Assembly (NCBI GenBank): GCA_964400725.1
Contig: CAYNVS010000006.1
Location: 1-64,000 of the forward strand
Reading direction: 5' to 3'
DNA: 64,000 nt
From: CAYNVS01 sp964400725
Lineage (GTDB): Bacteria; Myxococcota_A; SURF-8; CAYNVS01
Position numbers and translations under genes: made by a program. The notes under the pieces are model-generated. The model worked only from the letters and a program-made list of their open reading frames with translations, was not told the origin of the DNA and did no database searches. Every line of letters starts with the position of its first letter. The stretch's first letter is position 1. This document shows positions 15,876 to 25,171 of the stretch, piece by piece.

Positions 15876-17030
15876 TTACGGAAGACGTAAAAAGAAAAAA
15901 GCCGGAAGGCCGCAGTCTATTCCGTCTCCTATCTCTTCCGAGGTTTCAACGTCGAAGACTCTCACTTTGGGAGCGTCGTAACTTCTGTCGGCCGCAAACA
16001 GCCGTTTCCCGTCGGTTGAAAGCGCTGCATCGACCAGCTTATAGCCGTCCGTCTTTAAAATCGTCTGAATTACTGCGCCAGATTTAAAGCGCGCAAGCAA
16101 CGTATTGGAATTTTCGTCGCTTATAATCGCGAAACCGCCCGAATCGCTCGTCAACTCGAAACTTATTACGTCGCCGCCCGCCGCCTCTTCGGTTAATATT
16201 TCGCCAACATATTCGTTTTTAAAAGGCTTGAAGGACTCTATCGCTCCGTCGGCGTAAAGAAACCGTCCGGCGCACGCGGCGGCGATTAAGTCGAACTGCG
16301 GATAATACCGCGTCAAAAAAGGATTGGCGCGCCGCAGCTTTACGGTAAGCGGAATCGCGTTTCCGCTCTCGTCTTTAGTTTTTTCCCAATCGAGCGACAG
16401 CGCGTTGAAGACGGCGATTTCGCCGTTTGCGTAAGGCGCAAAGCCGTTTCTACGGTCGAGACGCTGAATCGGAACGTATAAAAACGATTCCGCCTGCACG
16501 AGCGCGTCGAACTCAGGAAGCGCGTCGGGTTCGCCGCGTGAAAAAATTGTCCCGTCGATTTTAGCGGCAGCCTTTCCGGTCTGCGCGTCCAGTATTGTTA
16601 GATAAGGCTTGGAGTAATTTACCGCGACCGCGGATCCGTTTTGCAAAGAGGCGAAACCGTGGGGATTAGATCCGGCTTCCAGACCGTACTCGGCGACGAG
16701 CTTCAACCCTTCAAAGCGGCTTCTAACCTGAATTGAATCGGAGCCGTAACGCTGAATTACGTAAACGTATTTATCGTCGGCGGCGGCTGTCGAGTCGGAA
16801 TAAACGACGTCCGGCCAAACCGTAGCCGTTAGAGCGTTTTCGTCTATAACGCACAATCCGCCCGTTTGATAATCGGTCGTAACGACCAAAAGCCCCGCGA
16901 CGTAACCTTTTAAGGGATTCGATTTATCCAGCGTATCGGATACGGCGTCGAACATGTAGCCGCATCCCGCCGCCAGCGCAAAAAGCGACGAGAAGGCCGC
17001 GGCAATAAAGCCGGCCAACCCTATTTTCAC
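15876..17030 (-). CDS. Lipoprotein with beta-propeller-like repeats
   Basis: Not recognised by name. A 384-residue predicted lipoprotein: signal peptide ending LAAGC (Cys23), then beta-rich sequence with recurring blade-like units (VYVIQRYGSDSIQVR, YLTILDAQTGKAAAKI, ANGEIAVFNALSL, GGFAIISDENSNTLLARF, KRLFAADRSYDAPKVRVFDV). This suggests a seven-bladed propeller of the YVTN/surface-layer type that binds ligands outside the cell or in the periplasm. The start is GTG at 17030, which overlaps the upstream stop as GTGA, with GGAAAG just before it. Confidence 0.65.
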   Translation of the reverse strand: MKIGLAGFIAAAFSSLFALAAGCGYMFDAVSDTLDKSNPLKGYVAGLLVVTTDYQTGGLCVIDENALTATVWPDVVYSDSTAAADDKYVYVIQRYGSDSIQVRSRFEGLKLVAEYGLEAGSNPHGFASLQNGSAVAVNYSKPYLTILDAQTGKAAAKIDGTIFSRGEPDALPEFDALVQAESFLYVPIQRLDRRNGFAPYANGEIAVFNALSLDWEKTKDESGNAIPLTVKLRRANPFLTRYYPQFDLIAAACAGRFLYADGAIESFKPFKNEYVGEILTEEAAGGDVISFELTSDSGGFAIISDENSNTLLARFKSGAVIQTILKTDGYKLVDAALSTDGKRLFAADRSYDAPKVRVFDVETSEEIGDGIDCGLPAFFFLRLP

Positions 17031-17482
17031 TTCTTTCCGTCCAGATATTCCAGCGTGCGTATGGTCGTCTTCGTAACCGTCCATTTGCCGTCAACCTTGC
17101 GCATATCGTGAATGCCGTTGACTTTGTTGTCCCGCATATCTTTTGAGCCGTCGCCGAGAGTCGTCTGAACGAACTCGACTTTCGCGGTCAATCCGTCCTC
17201 GGAAAGCTCCATCAGCTTGGCCTTGTCGAGCTTAAAAGTCAAAGTCATGTCCCGCAGGGAGCCCATAACAGTTTTCGTCTTCTGATAATCCGGGCTTGAG
17301 GGGTCTATCGTCCCCATGTAGCCGTCTATATTTTTTTGAGTCAGAAAATCCATCTGTTTTTGTAAAACGTCCGCGATGGCCTTTTCTTCGGCGAGCTTTC
17401 TTTCGTTTTCCTTGTTGCACGAAACCTGGAACATTGCGGCGATTACAAGCGCCGCCGCGACAAACGCCATTCTTTTCGACAT
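17027..17482 (-). CDS. Small lipoprotein, NTF2-like (DUF4440-type) fold
   Basis: A 151-residue predicted lipoprotein (signal peptide, Cys22 in QVSC). The mature part starts with a helix (AEEKAIADVLQKQMDFLTQKNIDGYMGTID) followed by strands ending in KVDGKWTVTKTTIRTL. That is the outline of NTF2-like/DUF4440 proteins, which often bind small molecules. Specific function unknown. The ATG at 17482 has GAGG 5 nt upstream; an upstream in-frame extension lacks an SD. Coupled to the propeller lipoprotein by a 4-bp overlap. Confidence 0.6.
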   Translation of the reverse strand: MSKRMAFVAAALVIAAMFQVSCNKENERKLAEEKAIADVLQKQMDFLTQKNIDGYMGTIDPSSPDYQKTKTVMGSLRDMTLTFKLDKAKLMELSEDGLTAKVEFVQTTLGDGSKDMRDNKVNGIHDMRKVDGKWTVTKTTIRTLEYLDGKK

Positions 17483-17565
17483 TTTTACCTCGCAAAAAAT
17501 AATAAAGACCGACGATAAACTTCGCAAAAAGGCATACTACTTCACGCCGCCCGTACGAGTCAACG

Positions 17566-17991
17566 TCAAGCGAGCTTTCCGAGCGATTTTTTTACCGACG
17601 GCGAAAGATAAAGCAATTCCGGCAGATAGGCCGTCAAATCGGATTTTTCCATTCCTCTGAACAGAATGCGTAGAGTAAGATATATAATGAATTCCGCATC
17701 TTCCTTATCTTTCGCCGGAATGCACGCCGCCAGATCGGGATTTTTTTTCAACTTTTCCCGAAAATCCTCGACGAACTCCGGCAAGTCCGATTTCGACAGT
17801 CTTCCAATTCTCGAAAACAGCTTTTTATCGTTCTCATGCGTGATGTAGGCGGCCATTAACAGCGAAACGGCCGCGTGGCGCTCCATCAGCTTGCGGTAAA
17901 GCGTCCGCAGGTGCGTAAACATCGCTAAAATAAAAATCGTCGCGACGCCGAGAAACAGCACAAGCGCCGCAATTATAACTTTCTCCGCCAT
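17566..17991 (-). CDS. Small single-pass membrane protein of unknown function
   Basis: Not recognised. A 141-residue protein with one N-terminal membrane helix (about 4-25), a basic segment (RTLYRKLMERH) and a helical, Lys-rich soluble tail. Its ATG follows the stop of the large Sel1-type lipoprotein directly (TAAATG), with AAGGAG 9 nt upstream, so the two are co-translated and may act together. Confidence 0.6.
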   Translation of the reverse strand: MAEKVIIAALVLFLGVATIFILAMFTHLRTLYRKLMERHAAVSLLMAAYITHENDKKLFSRIGRLSKSDLPEFVEDFREKLKKNPDLAACIPAKDKEDAEFIIYLTLRILFRGMEKSDLTAYLPELLYLSPSVKKSLGKLA

Positions 17992-20490
17992 TTATTTTTT
18001 CTCCTTATTGATTTTCGGACATTTAGCCGGAGCTATCGAGCAGCCAAAATCGACGTAAGTAGAGTAAGCCTCTTTGTCGCCTTTGCCTAAATAAATTTCA
18101 GCCGCCATAAAGCAGCCTTCGGCGTTCGACAGCTCGCAGGCGCGTTCGTAAAGTTCGAGCGACGGCGAGATTTCAGCCGCCGACATGCAGGCCGAGCTTT
18201 TGCCTTTGCGGCATCCTTTTTTATAAAGCGATTCCGCTTCGCTCTTTTTATTCAGCTTTTTAGCGGCTTCCGCGGCGATTGAACACGTTTCGGCGTCGTA
18301 GTTCTCGCACGAGCGCGACATGAACTTGAGCTCCGACTCTAAGTCCCCTTTTTTGCCCGCTATTTTTCCGGCTTCAAAACAGGCGCGCGGCGAGTAATCC
18401 TTCTCGTCGCAGAACTTTGCGAGCGAGTTGTACGCTTCGTCGGGACTGTGGGCCGCCTTGCACAGCGCGTAATACAGGCAGCTCTTTGGGGAGCCGAGAC
18501 CGCACGCCACTCCCAGCGGCTTCTGCGCTTCCCTGCATTTGTCCATTTTAAAATAAGCCTCGCCCAAACACGAACAAGCCTTCTCCGAGCCGTCCCGGCA
18601 ATGTTTGTCGAGCAGCGAAGCCGCTTTGGAAAGATTGTCCTTTTCAAGAGCGCGGCATCCGTAAGCTACGCAGCATTCCTTGCCCCCGCCGTCGCAGCAA
18701 TCGACCAAATATTTTACGCCGAGGTCGGGCTGCCCCATATCGGCGAAAATGGAATAAACCAGCGCGCAGGCTTGAAACTCGCCGCCAAAGCAGGCCGCTT
18801 TCGCGTATTCCATCGCGAGAGAAGAGTCGGATGAATTCGCGCCCGACAAAAGAAATCTAGCGTAGTAATAACACGCCGTCGCCGCCCCCGATTCGCAGCC
18901 GCTTTTAGCCGTTTCGCGGTCTATCTCCAGCCCTTCGGCGCCGCAGGCGTCGTTTAATCCGAACTTGCACGCCGACCTCATTAAAGAGCCCCACTTCGCG
19001 TTTCTTTCGCCCGTTTTGGCGGCCAGAGCCTTGCACGAGGCTCCGTCGCCGTAATCGCACGCCGATATTATCAGCTTGTTCTTCTCTTCGCCCGATTTCT
19101 CGCACCATGAGGCGTAAAGCGCGCACCCCGCGCCGTTTTTAAGCTCGCAGGCCGATTTGGCTTTTTCGCAGGCTTTAGCCGCGTCCTTGCGTTCTATCAG
19201 CCCTTTGGCGGCTATCGCGCAGGATTTGCCGTTCGCAAGCGCGCAGCCTTTTTCCGCGTAGCTCGCGCCCAGCTCAAGCTCGTCCTTAGAAACGAAAAAT
19301 TCCGCCGCAAGCCCGCACGCCGTCCCTATTTTGCCTTTTTCGCAGGCGCCGGTTACGACGTCGAGGTTTCTGTTCCTCGCGTCTGTCTTCATAATTTCGC
19401 GGCAGCCTTCCTCCGAGCCGAAAGCGCAGGCTCTAACGAGGAAAGGAAGCGCTCGCGAAGGCTCTCCTCCGCTGGAAAGCGTCTTATACGCCTTCCAACA
19501 CGACGCGGGACTTCCTTGAGCGCAGGCTTCGTCGCGCAGATTGAACGCTTCCGAGTCCTTATTTTCCGCCTCGTAACGATCGGCCAAAATTTCGCACGAC
19601 TGCGCCGCCTTGCACGCGCAAGCCAGCTGCCCGCTCAGCGAGTCGAATCCGCCCTCGGATAAAAGCGACGCCGACGCGCAAGCGTAGCACGCGCCTTTTT
19701 TACAGGCTTCCGCTGCGGCGGTCTTCAACGCTTCGCGCTCTTTTGCGTCCTTCGGAACTCCTTTGGCTTTAAGGCGGGCGTAAACTTCCATATGCTTCTC
19801 GGCCTCGGTATGGGCGCCTTCCTTCGATAGAAACTCGACAGCCTGCTCCGCTTCTCCGCGCGCCAGATGAGCCTTGAGAATCAAATCTTTTATTTTATAC
19901 GCCGGCTCCCCTTTTGAAAACGCGAGCAGCGTCTTCAGCTTGGCCGGAGCCCATCCCGCGTCGAAATAAACCGACGCCGCCACGCAACAAGCGACGGGAA
20001 TTTTTCCTTTGCAGCTCTTCTCCGCCTCCTTGGCCGCCGTCGTCCTCGACAGCCCAAGCTCCATGGCTAAATAGGCGGTTACCGCGCGCGCCGCGAAAGC
20101 TTCGTCTTGAGCCGCGTCCAGCTTGGCGAGAGCCTCGTAGGTCATGCCTCTGGCGCGGTCGGTTTTGCCTCTGACGAATAAACTGAACGCGAACAAAACG
20201 GAAGAGTGAGGCGAGGTCGCGCACTCGTCGGTCCATTGCGCTTCTTTCTTCCAGAAGTCGTCCGCGGGCGGAAGGAAGCTCTCGTCGCCGATCAGCGTCC
20301 ACAGGAGCTCCTCCGCTTTTTTCGAGCAATCCTCTTTTTGCTGAGCGGTCATCGGCTTGAAATCGGGCGGAAGCGGTTTATTTTTGTTCACCCCCGCGCC
20401 GCCAGACGCGCACGAAAATATTAATACGGAAAAGGCCGCAACCGCCGCAACCGGCAAAGTCCCGCTAATAATTTTATAAAAATTTTTCAT
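17992..20490 (-). CDS. Very large lipoprotein of Sel1-like cysteine-paired repeats
   Basis: An 832-residue predicted lipoprotein (IFSC, Cys27). Most of the protein is made of about 35-residue helical hairpins with regularly placed cysteines, e.g. FNLRDEACAQGSPASCWKAY, LVRACAFGSEEGC, ACEKGKIGTACGLAAEFF, KSACELKNGAGCALYASWC. This resembles Sel1-like repeats of the disulfide-linked kind in Helicobacter cysteine-rich (Hcp) proteins. Such solenoids bind other proteins outside the cytoplasm. The family usually has fewer repeats, so the length is notable. The regular Cys pairs imply periplasmic or surface oxidative folding. No clear SD at the ATG. Confidence 0.78.
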   Translation of the reverse strand: MKNFYKIISGTLPVAAVAAFSVLIFSCASGGAGVNKNKPLPPDFKPMTAQQKEDCSKKAEELLWTLIGDESFLPPADDFWKKEAQWTDECATSPHSSVLFAFSLFVRGKTDRARGMTYEALAKLDAAQDEAFAARAVTAYLAMELGLSRTTAAKEAEKSCKGKIPVACCVAASVYFDAGWAPAKLKTLLAFSKGEPAYKIKDLILKAHLARGEAEQAVEFLSKEGAHTEAEKHMEVYARLKAKGVPKDAKEREALKTAAAEACKKGACYACASASLLSEGGFDSLSGQLACACKAAQSCEILADRYEAENKDSEAFNLRDEACAQGSPASCWKAYKTLSSGGEPSRALPFLVRACAFGSEEGCREIMKTDARNRNLDVVTGACEKGKIGTACGLAAEFFVSKDELELGASYAEKGCALANGKSCAIAAKGLIERKDAAKACEKAKSACELKNGAGCALYASWCEKSGEEKNKLIISACDYGDGASCKALAAKTGERNAKWGSLMRSACKFGLNDACGAEGLEIDRETAKSGCESGAATACYYYARFLLSGANSSDSSLAMEYAKAACFGGEFQACALVYSIFADMGQPDLGVKYLVDCCDGGGKECCVAYGCRALEKDNLSKAASLLDKHCRDGSEKACSCLGEAYFKMDKCREAQKPLGVACGLGSPKSCLYYALCKAAHSPDEAYNSLAKFCDEKDYSPRACFEAGKIAGKKGDLESELKFMSRSCENYDAETCSIAAEAAKKLNKKSEAESLYKKGCRKGKSSACMSAAEISPSLELYERACELSNAEGCFMAAEIYLGKGDKEAYSTYVDFGCSIAPAKCPKINKEKK

Positions 20491-20700
20491 ATCATCAGGG
20501 ATAATTCAAACCGATAAAATAATCAAGCGGCGATTTGTAAAGAGCCCCTGAATGATCTTAAGTTTGCATAAAAAACCGAGGACTGGCCAAAGCCGCTTTT
20601 TGGCAAGGCGAATTTGCGTTTCCATTTTTACCTGTTTTGTAATATTATACGCCTTGCATGATTGGCTAAAATAACAAACGCCCTATAAAGGAGGAGCCAA

Positions 20701-21756
20701 ATGGAACCGCGTTTCAATCGCAACGGCGGCCTCACGCTGATACCGCTCCCCGGCTTCGAGGAGCTCGCGGAGAAAGTTAAAAAACTTATCGAATTCGACC
20801 GCGGGCAAGACAGCTACGTCGATATTGCGATGCCCAAGTTCGGTCATCGCGCAAGCGGCGAGCCTTATCTCAAGCTCTCGAAAGATCACATTGGAGGCCA
20901 CGACTGCGTGCTTCTCACCAGCGGCCCCGGCACTTACGAAACGCTGGGGCAAATACTGCTCGCGCTCGGATACTTAGTGGGAAGGCGCGCTGGGCGCATT
21001 TCCATCGTAACCGGCTATCTGCCCCTCGCCCGCAGCGACAAGGACGAAGGAACGCTCGAACTCGCGCTCGTGTCGCACGTAGTTCATCTTCTCGAAACGG
21101 CGGCTTACGGCCAGCTCGACCGAATTATCGCCGTGGACCTCCACTCCTCGCAGGAAGTCGCGGTCGGCGCGAGGATGGGACTTATAACCGAGGTTTCCAT
21201 GGCGCGAAGGCTGTTGACCATGGCGGCGGAGGAAGCGCTTCAAACGGAGCCCAAGCGGCCCGTGGCCATTGTTTTTCCAGACGAAGGCGCGCTTAAACGC
21301 TTTGAAAACGCGGCCAAGGAAACTTTCAACAAACTGGGGCGCGCGTTCCCTGTCGCCTGCGGCCAAAAAAGGCGCGTCAACAGCAAAGAAAGCAAGTTTC
21401 TCGGCCTCTCCGGCGACGTGGAAGGGCTCAAAGGCGCAAGAATCATCAGCTTCGACGACGAATTCGCGACCGGCAAAACCAACATGCAGTCGGCGACCGC
21501 TGTTAAAGAGCAATACGGCGCCGCCGAGTTCTGGGCCGCTACGGTGCACGGCGTTCTTTGCGGAGACGCCGCAAAAATACTGCGCGAACCCGCGATAGAC
21601 AGGCTTTACATAACCGACACAATTCAAAACTTCAAAAAGCCGGAGTTCGCGGAGCATATAGAAAGCTCCAAAATACGCGTAATGAGCTGGGCCGCCGATT
21701 TGGCGCAAATCATATATCACCACCACTGGGACATTTCCATCAGAGAGCTGCGCTAA
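20701..21756 (+). CDS. prs: Ribose-phosphate pyrophosphokinase (PRPP synthetase)-like
   Basis: It makes PRPP from ribose-5-phosphate and ATP for nucleotide, His and Trp synthesis. Seen: two PRTase-fold domains, the ATP loop region around VTGYLPLARSDKDEG, the PRPP-synthetase motif AVDLHSSQE, VFPDEGALKRF and the PRPP-binding loop IISFDDEFATGKTN, then YITDTIQN. At 351 residues it is a little longer than class I enzymes, and the substitutions suggest a divergent branch. A divergent PRPP synthetase or a homologue with another substrate is possible. AAAGGAGG lies 6 nt upstream of the ATG. Confidence 0.82.
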   Translation: MEPRFNRNGGLTLIPLPGFEELAEKVKKLIEFDRGQDSYVDIAMPKFGHRASGEPYLKLSKDHIGGHDCVLLTSGPGTYETLGQILLALGYLVGRRAGRISIVTGYLPLARSDKDEGTLELALVSHVVHLLETAAYGQLDRIIAVDLHSSQEVAVGARMGLITEVSMARRLLTMAAEEALQTEPKRPVAIVFPDEGALKRFENAAKETFNKLGRAFPVACGQKRRVNSKESKFLGLSGDVEGLKGARIISFDDEFATGKTNMQSATAVKEQYGAAEFWAATVHGVLCGDAAKILREPAIDRLYITDTIQNFKKPEFAEHIESSKIRVMSWAADLAQIIYHHHWDISIRELR

Positions 21757-21777
21757 AAGCGCGGCGAGGAGGTTTTC

Positions 21778-22713
21778 ATGGGCATTAAACCGGGTAAAAC
21801 GGTTCGCACGGGCTTCGGCGACGAGCCCGCAAAGCCGACCATCAACTACCAAACCTGTACAAACTGCATGCTTTGCGCGAAAATCTGTCCGTCGCGCACG
21901 CTTGCGGACGTTGACGGCAAAATAGCGGTCGCGCAGCCGCGCCAGAAAAGCGGAATGGGCTGCATAGGCTGCGGCCAATGCATGGCGGTCTGTCCAAGCG
22001 GCTCGGTCGGCGTTTTGGGCAGGCGCATGGAGCCCGCGGACGTTTGGAAGATAGACAAAAACAATATCGCGACGCCCGAACAGCTGGAGCATCTTCTTTA
22101 TTCGCGGCGTTCCGTGCGGCATTTTACCGACAAATTGCCGGACAAAAAGCTGCTCGACGCGGTAATATCGGCGGCGGCAAGCGCCCCAATGGGTATGCCG
22201 CCGTGGGACGTTTCCGTAACGACGATTTACGGACATACTAAAGTTCAGCAGTTCGCCGACGACATGATAAAAGTTTTCAAACAGTGGAAAATGGTCTTCT
22301 CCGCGCCTATTATGCCGGCGTGGAGGCTTTTCCTCGGCAAGCCGATGAGCGAAACTATGAGCGACTTCGTCCTTCCGATAGTAAACGCGATTGTGGACGA
22401 GCGCGCGAAGGGAAACGACCGTCTATTTTACAACGCGCCGGCGCTTATGCTGTTCCACGGCGACCCTCACGGCGACGCGACGGACGGCCTTATCGCCTGC
22501 ACCTACGCAATGATAGCCGCGCAGTCTCGCGGGCTGGGAACCTGCATGATAGGCACCGTACCGCCAGCGTTCAAACAGGCCAAATGGCTCAAAACCAAGT
22601 GGGGAGTGCCCGCGGCCAACAACGTGGCGATGGCGATGATTATAGGCTACTCCAAGTATAAATTCGTAAACGGCGTCAAACGCAGATTCGCCTCTACGAA
22701 CTATGTGGAATAA
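21778..22713 (+). CDS. Ferredoxin-nitroreductase fusion protein
   Basis: A 311-residue two-domain redox protein. The N-terminal ferredoxin domain (about 15-85) has two [4Fe-4S] motifs: CTNCMLCAKICP and CIGCGQCMAVCP. The C-terminal FMN nitroreductase domain (about 95-300) has the SRRSVRHF-type start and AAASAPMGMPPWDVSV. Such fusions use ferredoxin-level electrons to reduce unknown substrates and are common in anaerobes. The pocket residues do not reveal a substrate. GAGGAGG lies 5 nt before the ATG. It sits between prs and an aldehyde dehydrogenase, probably in one operon. Confidence 0.85.
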   Translation: MGIKPGKTVRTGFGDEPAKPTINYQTCTNCMLCAKICPSRTLADVDGKIAVAQPRQKSGMGCIGCGQCMAVCPSGSVGVLGRRMEPADVWKIDKNNIATPEQLEHLLYSRRSVRHFTDKLPDKKLLDAVISAAASAPMGMPPWDVSVTTIYGHTKVQQFADDMIKVFKQWKMVFSAPIMPAWRLFLGKPMSETMSDFVLPIVNAIVDERAKGNDRLFYNAPALMLFHGDPHGDATDGLIACTYAMIAAQSRGLGTCMIGTVPPAFKQAKWLKTKWGVPAANNVAMAMIIGYSKYKFVNGVKRRFASTNYVE

Positions 22714-22741
22714 TCTAACGCATTAATAGAAAGGCTTTATC

Positions 22742-24196
22742 ATGGCGGTTTCAACTCTGAAAAATTACGTAAACGGCAGATGGACGGAAGCGACGAGCGG
22801 AACGCTTTCCGAAGTCCGCAACCCGGCGACTGGCGAAGTAATGGCGCTGGTTCCCGAATCTACCCGCGAGGACGTAGCGGCTGCGGCCGAAGCCGCCGCG
22901 CTGGCGTTTAAAACTTGGCGCGCTACGCCCGTATTGAAGAGAGTAAAAGTTCTCGCAAAACTCAAAGAGCTCATGATTGCCGCCTCCGACGAAATAGCGG
23001 CGACGCTTACCCGCGAACACGGCAAAATAAAGGCCGAGGCCGCCATGGAGCTTTCGCGCGCCTTCGACAACATAGACGTGGCCTGCTCGGCGCCCTCGCT
23101 GATGATGGGACACAACATGGAAGACGTGTCGGAAGGAATCGACGAATACGCCATTCGTCAGCCGGTAGGCGTTTACGCGAGCTTAAACCCCTACAATTTT
23201 CCGGCGATGATTCCCTTCTGGTCGCTGCCGTACGCGGCAGCCTGCGGCAACTGCCAAATCGTCAAGGCGAGCCCTCTGGTTCCGATGACGATGACGAAAA
23301 TTTTCGAGCTGATAGACAAGGCCGGGTTCCCGGCGGGAGTTCTCAACCTCGTCCACGGCGGCGTCGAATGCGCGACCGCAATAATGGAAAGCCCGCGCGT
23401 GCACGGCGTCAGCTTCGTCGGCTCCACGCCCGTGGGCAAAATTGTTTACGAAACAAGCGCCAAATACGGCAAGCGCGTGCAAGTTCAGGCGGGCGCTAAA
23501 AATTGGGGCGTGGTAATGCCGGACGCGAACCTCGAAAAAAGCGTGGACAACATTATTGCAAGCGCGTACGACTGCACGGGTCAACGGTGCTTGGCTCTGG
23601 CCGGAATTTTGTGCGTCGGCGACTCTTACGATAAAGTCAAGCCGCTGTTAATCGAAGGAATCAAGCGACGCAAAATAGGCTACGGACTCGAGCCGGGCGT
23701 CAGCATGGGGCCCATTATAAGCAAACAAGCCAAGGAGCGCGTCGAGAATTACGTCGAAATCGGAATAAAGGAAGGCGCCAAACTGTTGGTTGACGGCCGC
23801 GGAACCAAGGTGGAAGGCTATCCGGAAGGCCATTGGGTCGGCCATTTCGTCTTCGACGAGGTAAACCCGGAAATGACGATTGCGAAAGAGGAAATCTTCG
23901 GGCCGGTTTTAAGCGTTATACCGGTTAAAAACATGGACGACGCGCTTGACGCGATACACGCGAGCCCTTACGGCAACGCGGCGAACATTTACACAAGCTC
24001 CGGCGCGAGCGCGCGCAAATTCAAATACGAAGCCCGCTGCGGCAATCTCGGCGTAAACGTCGGCGTTCCCGCGCCGCTGGCCATGTTCCACTTCGCCGGA
24101 ACCAAGGCGAGCTTCTTCGGCGACCTGCACGCGCAGGGGCGCGACGCCTTTAAATTCTTCACCGAAGAGACGATAGTAATCGAGCGTTGGTTTTAA
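22742..24196 (+). CDS. CoA-acylating aldehyde dehydrogenase, methylmalonate-semialdehyde type
   Basis: A 484-residue ALDH. Seen: NPYNFPAMIPFWSLPYAAACGN, GVLNLVHGG, NAD-loop FVGSTPVGKIVY, and the catalytic Cys in GQRCLA. The usual general base Glu of ELGGK is absent (QAGAKNWGVV), as in methylmalonate-semialdehyde dehydrogenases, which use CoA and give acyl-CoA. It may act in valine or inositol catabolism, or on another semialdehyde. None of the other mmsB/iol genes is near. A terminator follows, so it ends the prs-nitroreductase run. Confidence 0.82.
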   Translation: MAVSTLKNYVNGRWTEATSGTLSEVRNPATGEVMALVPESTREDVAAAAEAAALAFKTWRATPVLKRVKVLAKLKELMIAASDEIAATLTREHGKIKAEAAMELSRAFDNIDVACSAPSLMMGHNMEDVSEGIDEYAIRQPVGVYASLNPYNFPAMIPFWSLPYAAACGNCQIVKASPLVPMTMTKIFELIDKAGFPAGVLNLVHGGVECATAIMESPRVHGVSFVGSTPVGKIVYETSAKYGKRVQVQAGAKNWGVVMPDANLEKSVDNIIASAYDCTGQRCLALAGILCVGDSYDKVKPLLIEGIKRRKIGYGLEPGVSMGPIISKQAKERVENYVEIGIKEGAKLLVDGRGTKVEGYPEGHWVGHFVFDEVNPEMTIAKEEIFGPVLSVIPVKNMDDALDAIHASPYGNAANIYTSSGASARKFKYEARCGNLGVNVGVPAPLAMFHFAGTKASFFGDLHAQGRDAFKFFTEETIVIERWF

Positions 24197-24220
24197 GACG
24201 AACGCAAATTAACGAAAAAT

Positions 24221-24254
24221 AAACCCCGTCGGTTCTCGGCGGGGTTTTCTTTTA
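24221..24254 (+). terminator. Bidirectional Rho-independent terminator
   Basis: Arms AAACCCCG (24221-24228) and CGGGGTTT (24240-24247) close an 11-nt loop, followed by TTTCTTTTATT on the plus strand. On the minus strand the stem is followed by ATTTTTCGTT, so it can also end the convergent HAD gene. Confidence 0.8.
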
Positions 24255-24276
24255 TTCTCGCTTTAAGCGCGCGCGG

Positions 24277-25170
24277 CTAAACCCGCTGAATTAAAAAACC
24301 TTTGTTCTCCGCCGCGGCCTCGAGTTCGCCGCCGCCCGCCGGGCAAATCGCGACTCCGGTTCGAGCCAACGACAGCAGCGGAAAATCGCTCGCGCTGTCT
24401 CCGAAAGCCAGAAGCGGGGCCGCCGCGCCGAAATGACGCTTCCAGACGAACGGTTTGCCGCAGTCCCATGAAAGCGGCTTTACCGGATTAGGCAGGTTCG
24501 CTCCTAACGGATCGGTTGAAAGTTTAAGCCCGAACGTAAACCGCGCTTCGATTCCGAAAAGAATTTTCGCGGCGTATTTTACAAGCTCGTCTTGAGTGGC
24601 GCTGATAATTACCGAGTCAATCCCCGCCTCGCGAAGCTTCTCTACCAACTCCGCAAACCGCGCGCGGGGCCGCGCCGAAGCGTTGTAAAGGAAGGCTCCG
24701 CCAGACTTTAACGGCAATTCGGCGGGCTCGAGCGGCGACGAGAAAATTTCGTCCGCCGTTTTTCGTATAATTTCCGAGCGCTCTTTCGGAGGCGTTTTAA
24801 GCGTCGCAAACGCCGCCGCCGCAAGCCCTACGTCGCTCTTGCCCGAGCGGTAAAGCGCGTCGTAATCCCGCATGAACTCCCCCGCGAAACGCGCGTCGCC
24901 CTCTTGGTAAAAGGCGTTTATTTCGGCCTTGCGCCGCGAGTCGAGATATACGAAATTGAACAACGCGCCCGGGTCGGGCAGCGTTTTGCTCATGCAAAGC
25001 CTGCATAAATACGCGTCGCCCAAGTCGTTCTTAATCATCGTGTTGTCGAAGTCGAACGCCACGTAATGCGGCTTTTCGGGCTCCGCCTTCGCCGCCGCAA
25101 TCGCAAGGCTAATCGCCTCCTCGACTTCCGGCGCCCAAATAAAATCTTCGATTTGCGTAATACCGGCCAT
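24277..25170 (-). CDS. HAD-superfamily phosphatase (SerB-like)
   Basis: A 297-residue HAD hydrolase with DFDNT (40-44, nucleophile plus acid/base positions), a helical cap, motif II ISAT, and motif IV GDSASDFPLL. The fold and cap insertion resemble phosphoserine-phosphatase-like or phosphocholine phosphatases; the substrate is not evident. Acts in the cytoplasm. It follows the stop of the 1064-residue lipoprotein by 1 bp, but has no clear SD. Confidence 0.8.
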   Translation of the reverse strand: MAGITQIEDFIWAPEVEEAISLAIAAAKAEPEKPHYVAFDFDNTMIKNDLGDAYLCRLCMSKTLPDPGALFNFVYLDSRRKAEINAFYQEGDARFAGEFMRDYDALYRSGKSDVGLAAAAFATLKTPPKERSEIIRKTADEIFSSPLEPAELPLKSGGAFLYNASARPRARFAELVEKLREAGIDSVIISATQDELVKYAAKILFGIEARFTFGLKLSTDPLGANLPNPVKPLSWDCGKPFVWKRHFGAAAPLLAFGDSASDFPLLSLARTGVAICPAGGGELEAAAENKGFLIQRV

Positions 25171-25171
25171 G

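Noticed and set aside
20974..22236. 420-codon ORF on the minus strand across prs and the nitroreductase
   Set aside because: It is antisense to two well-supported genes, is rich in Arg and His as mirror frames are, and has no SD or known motif.
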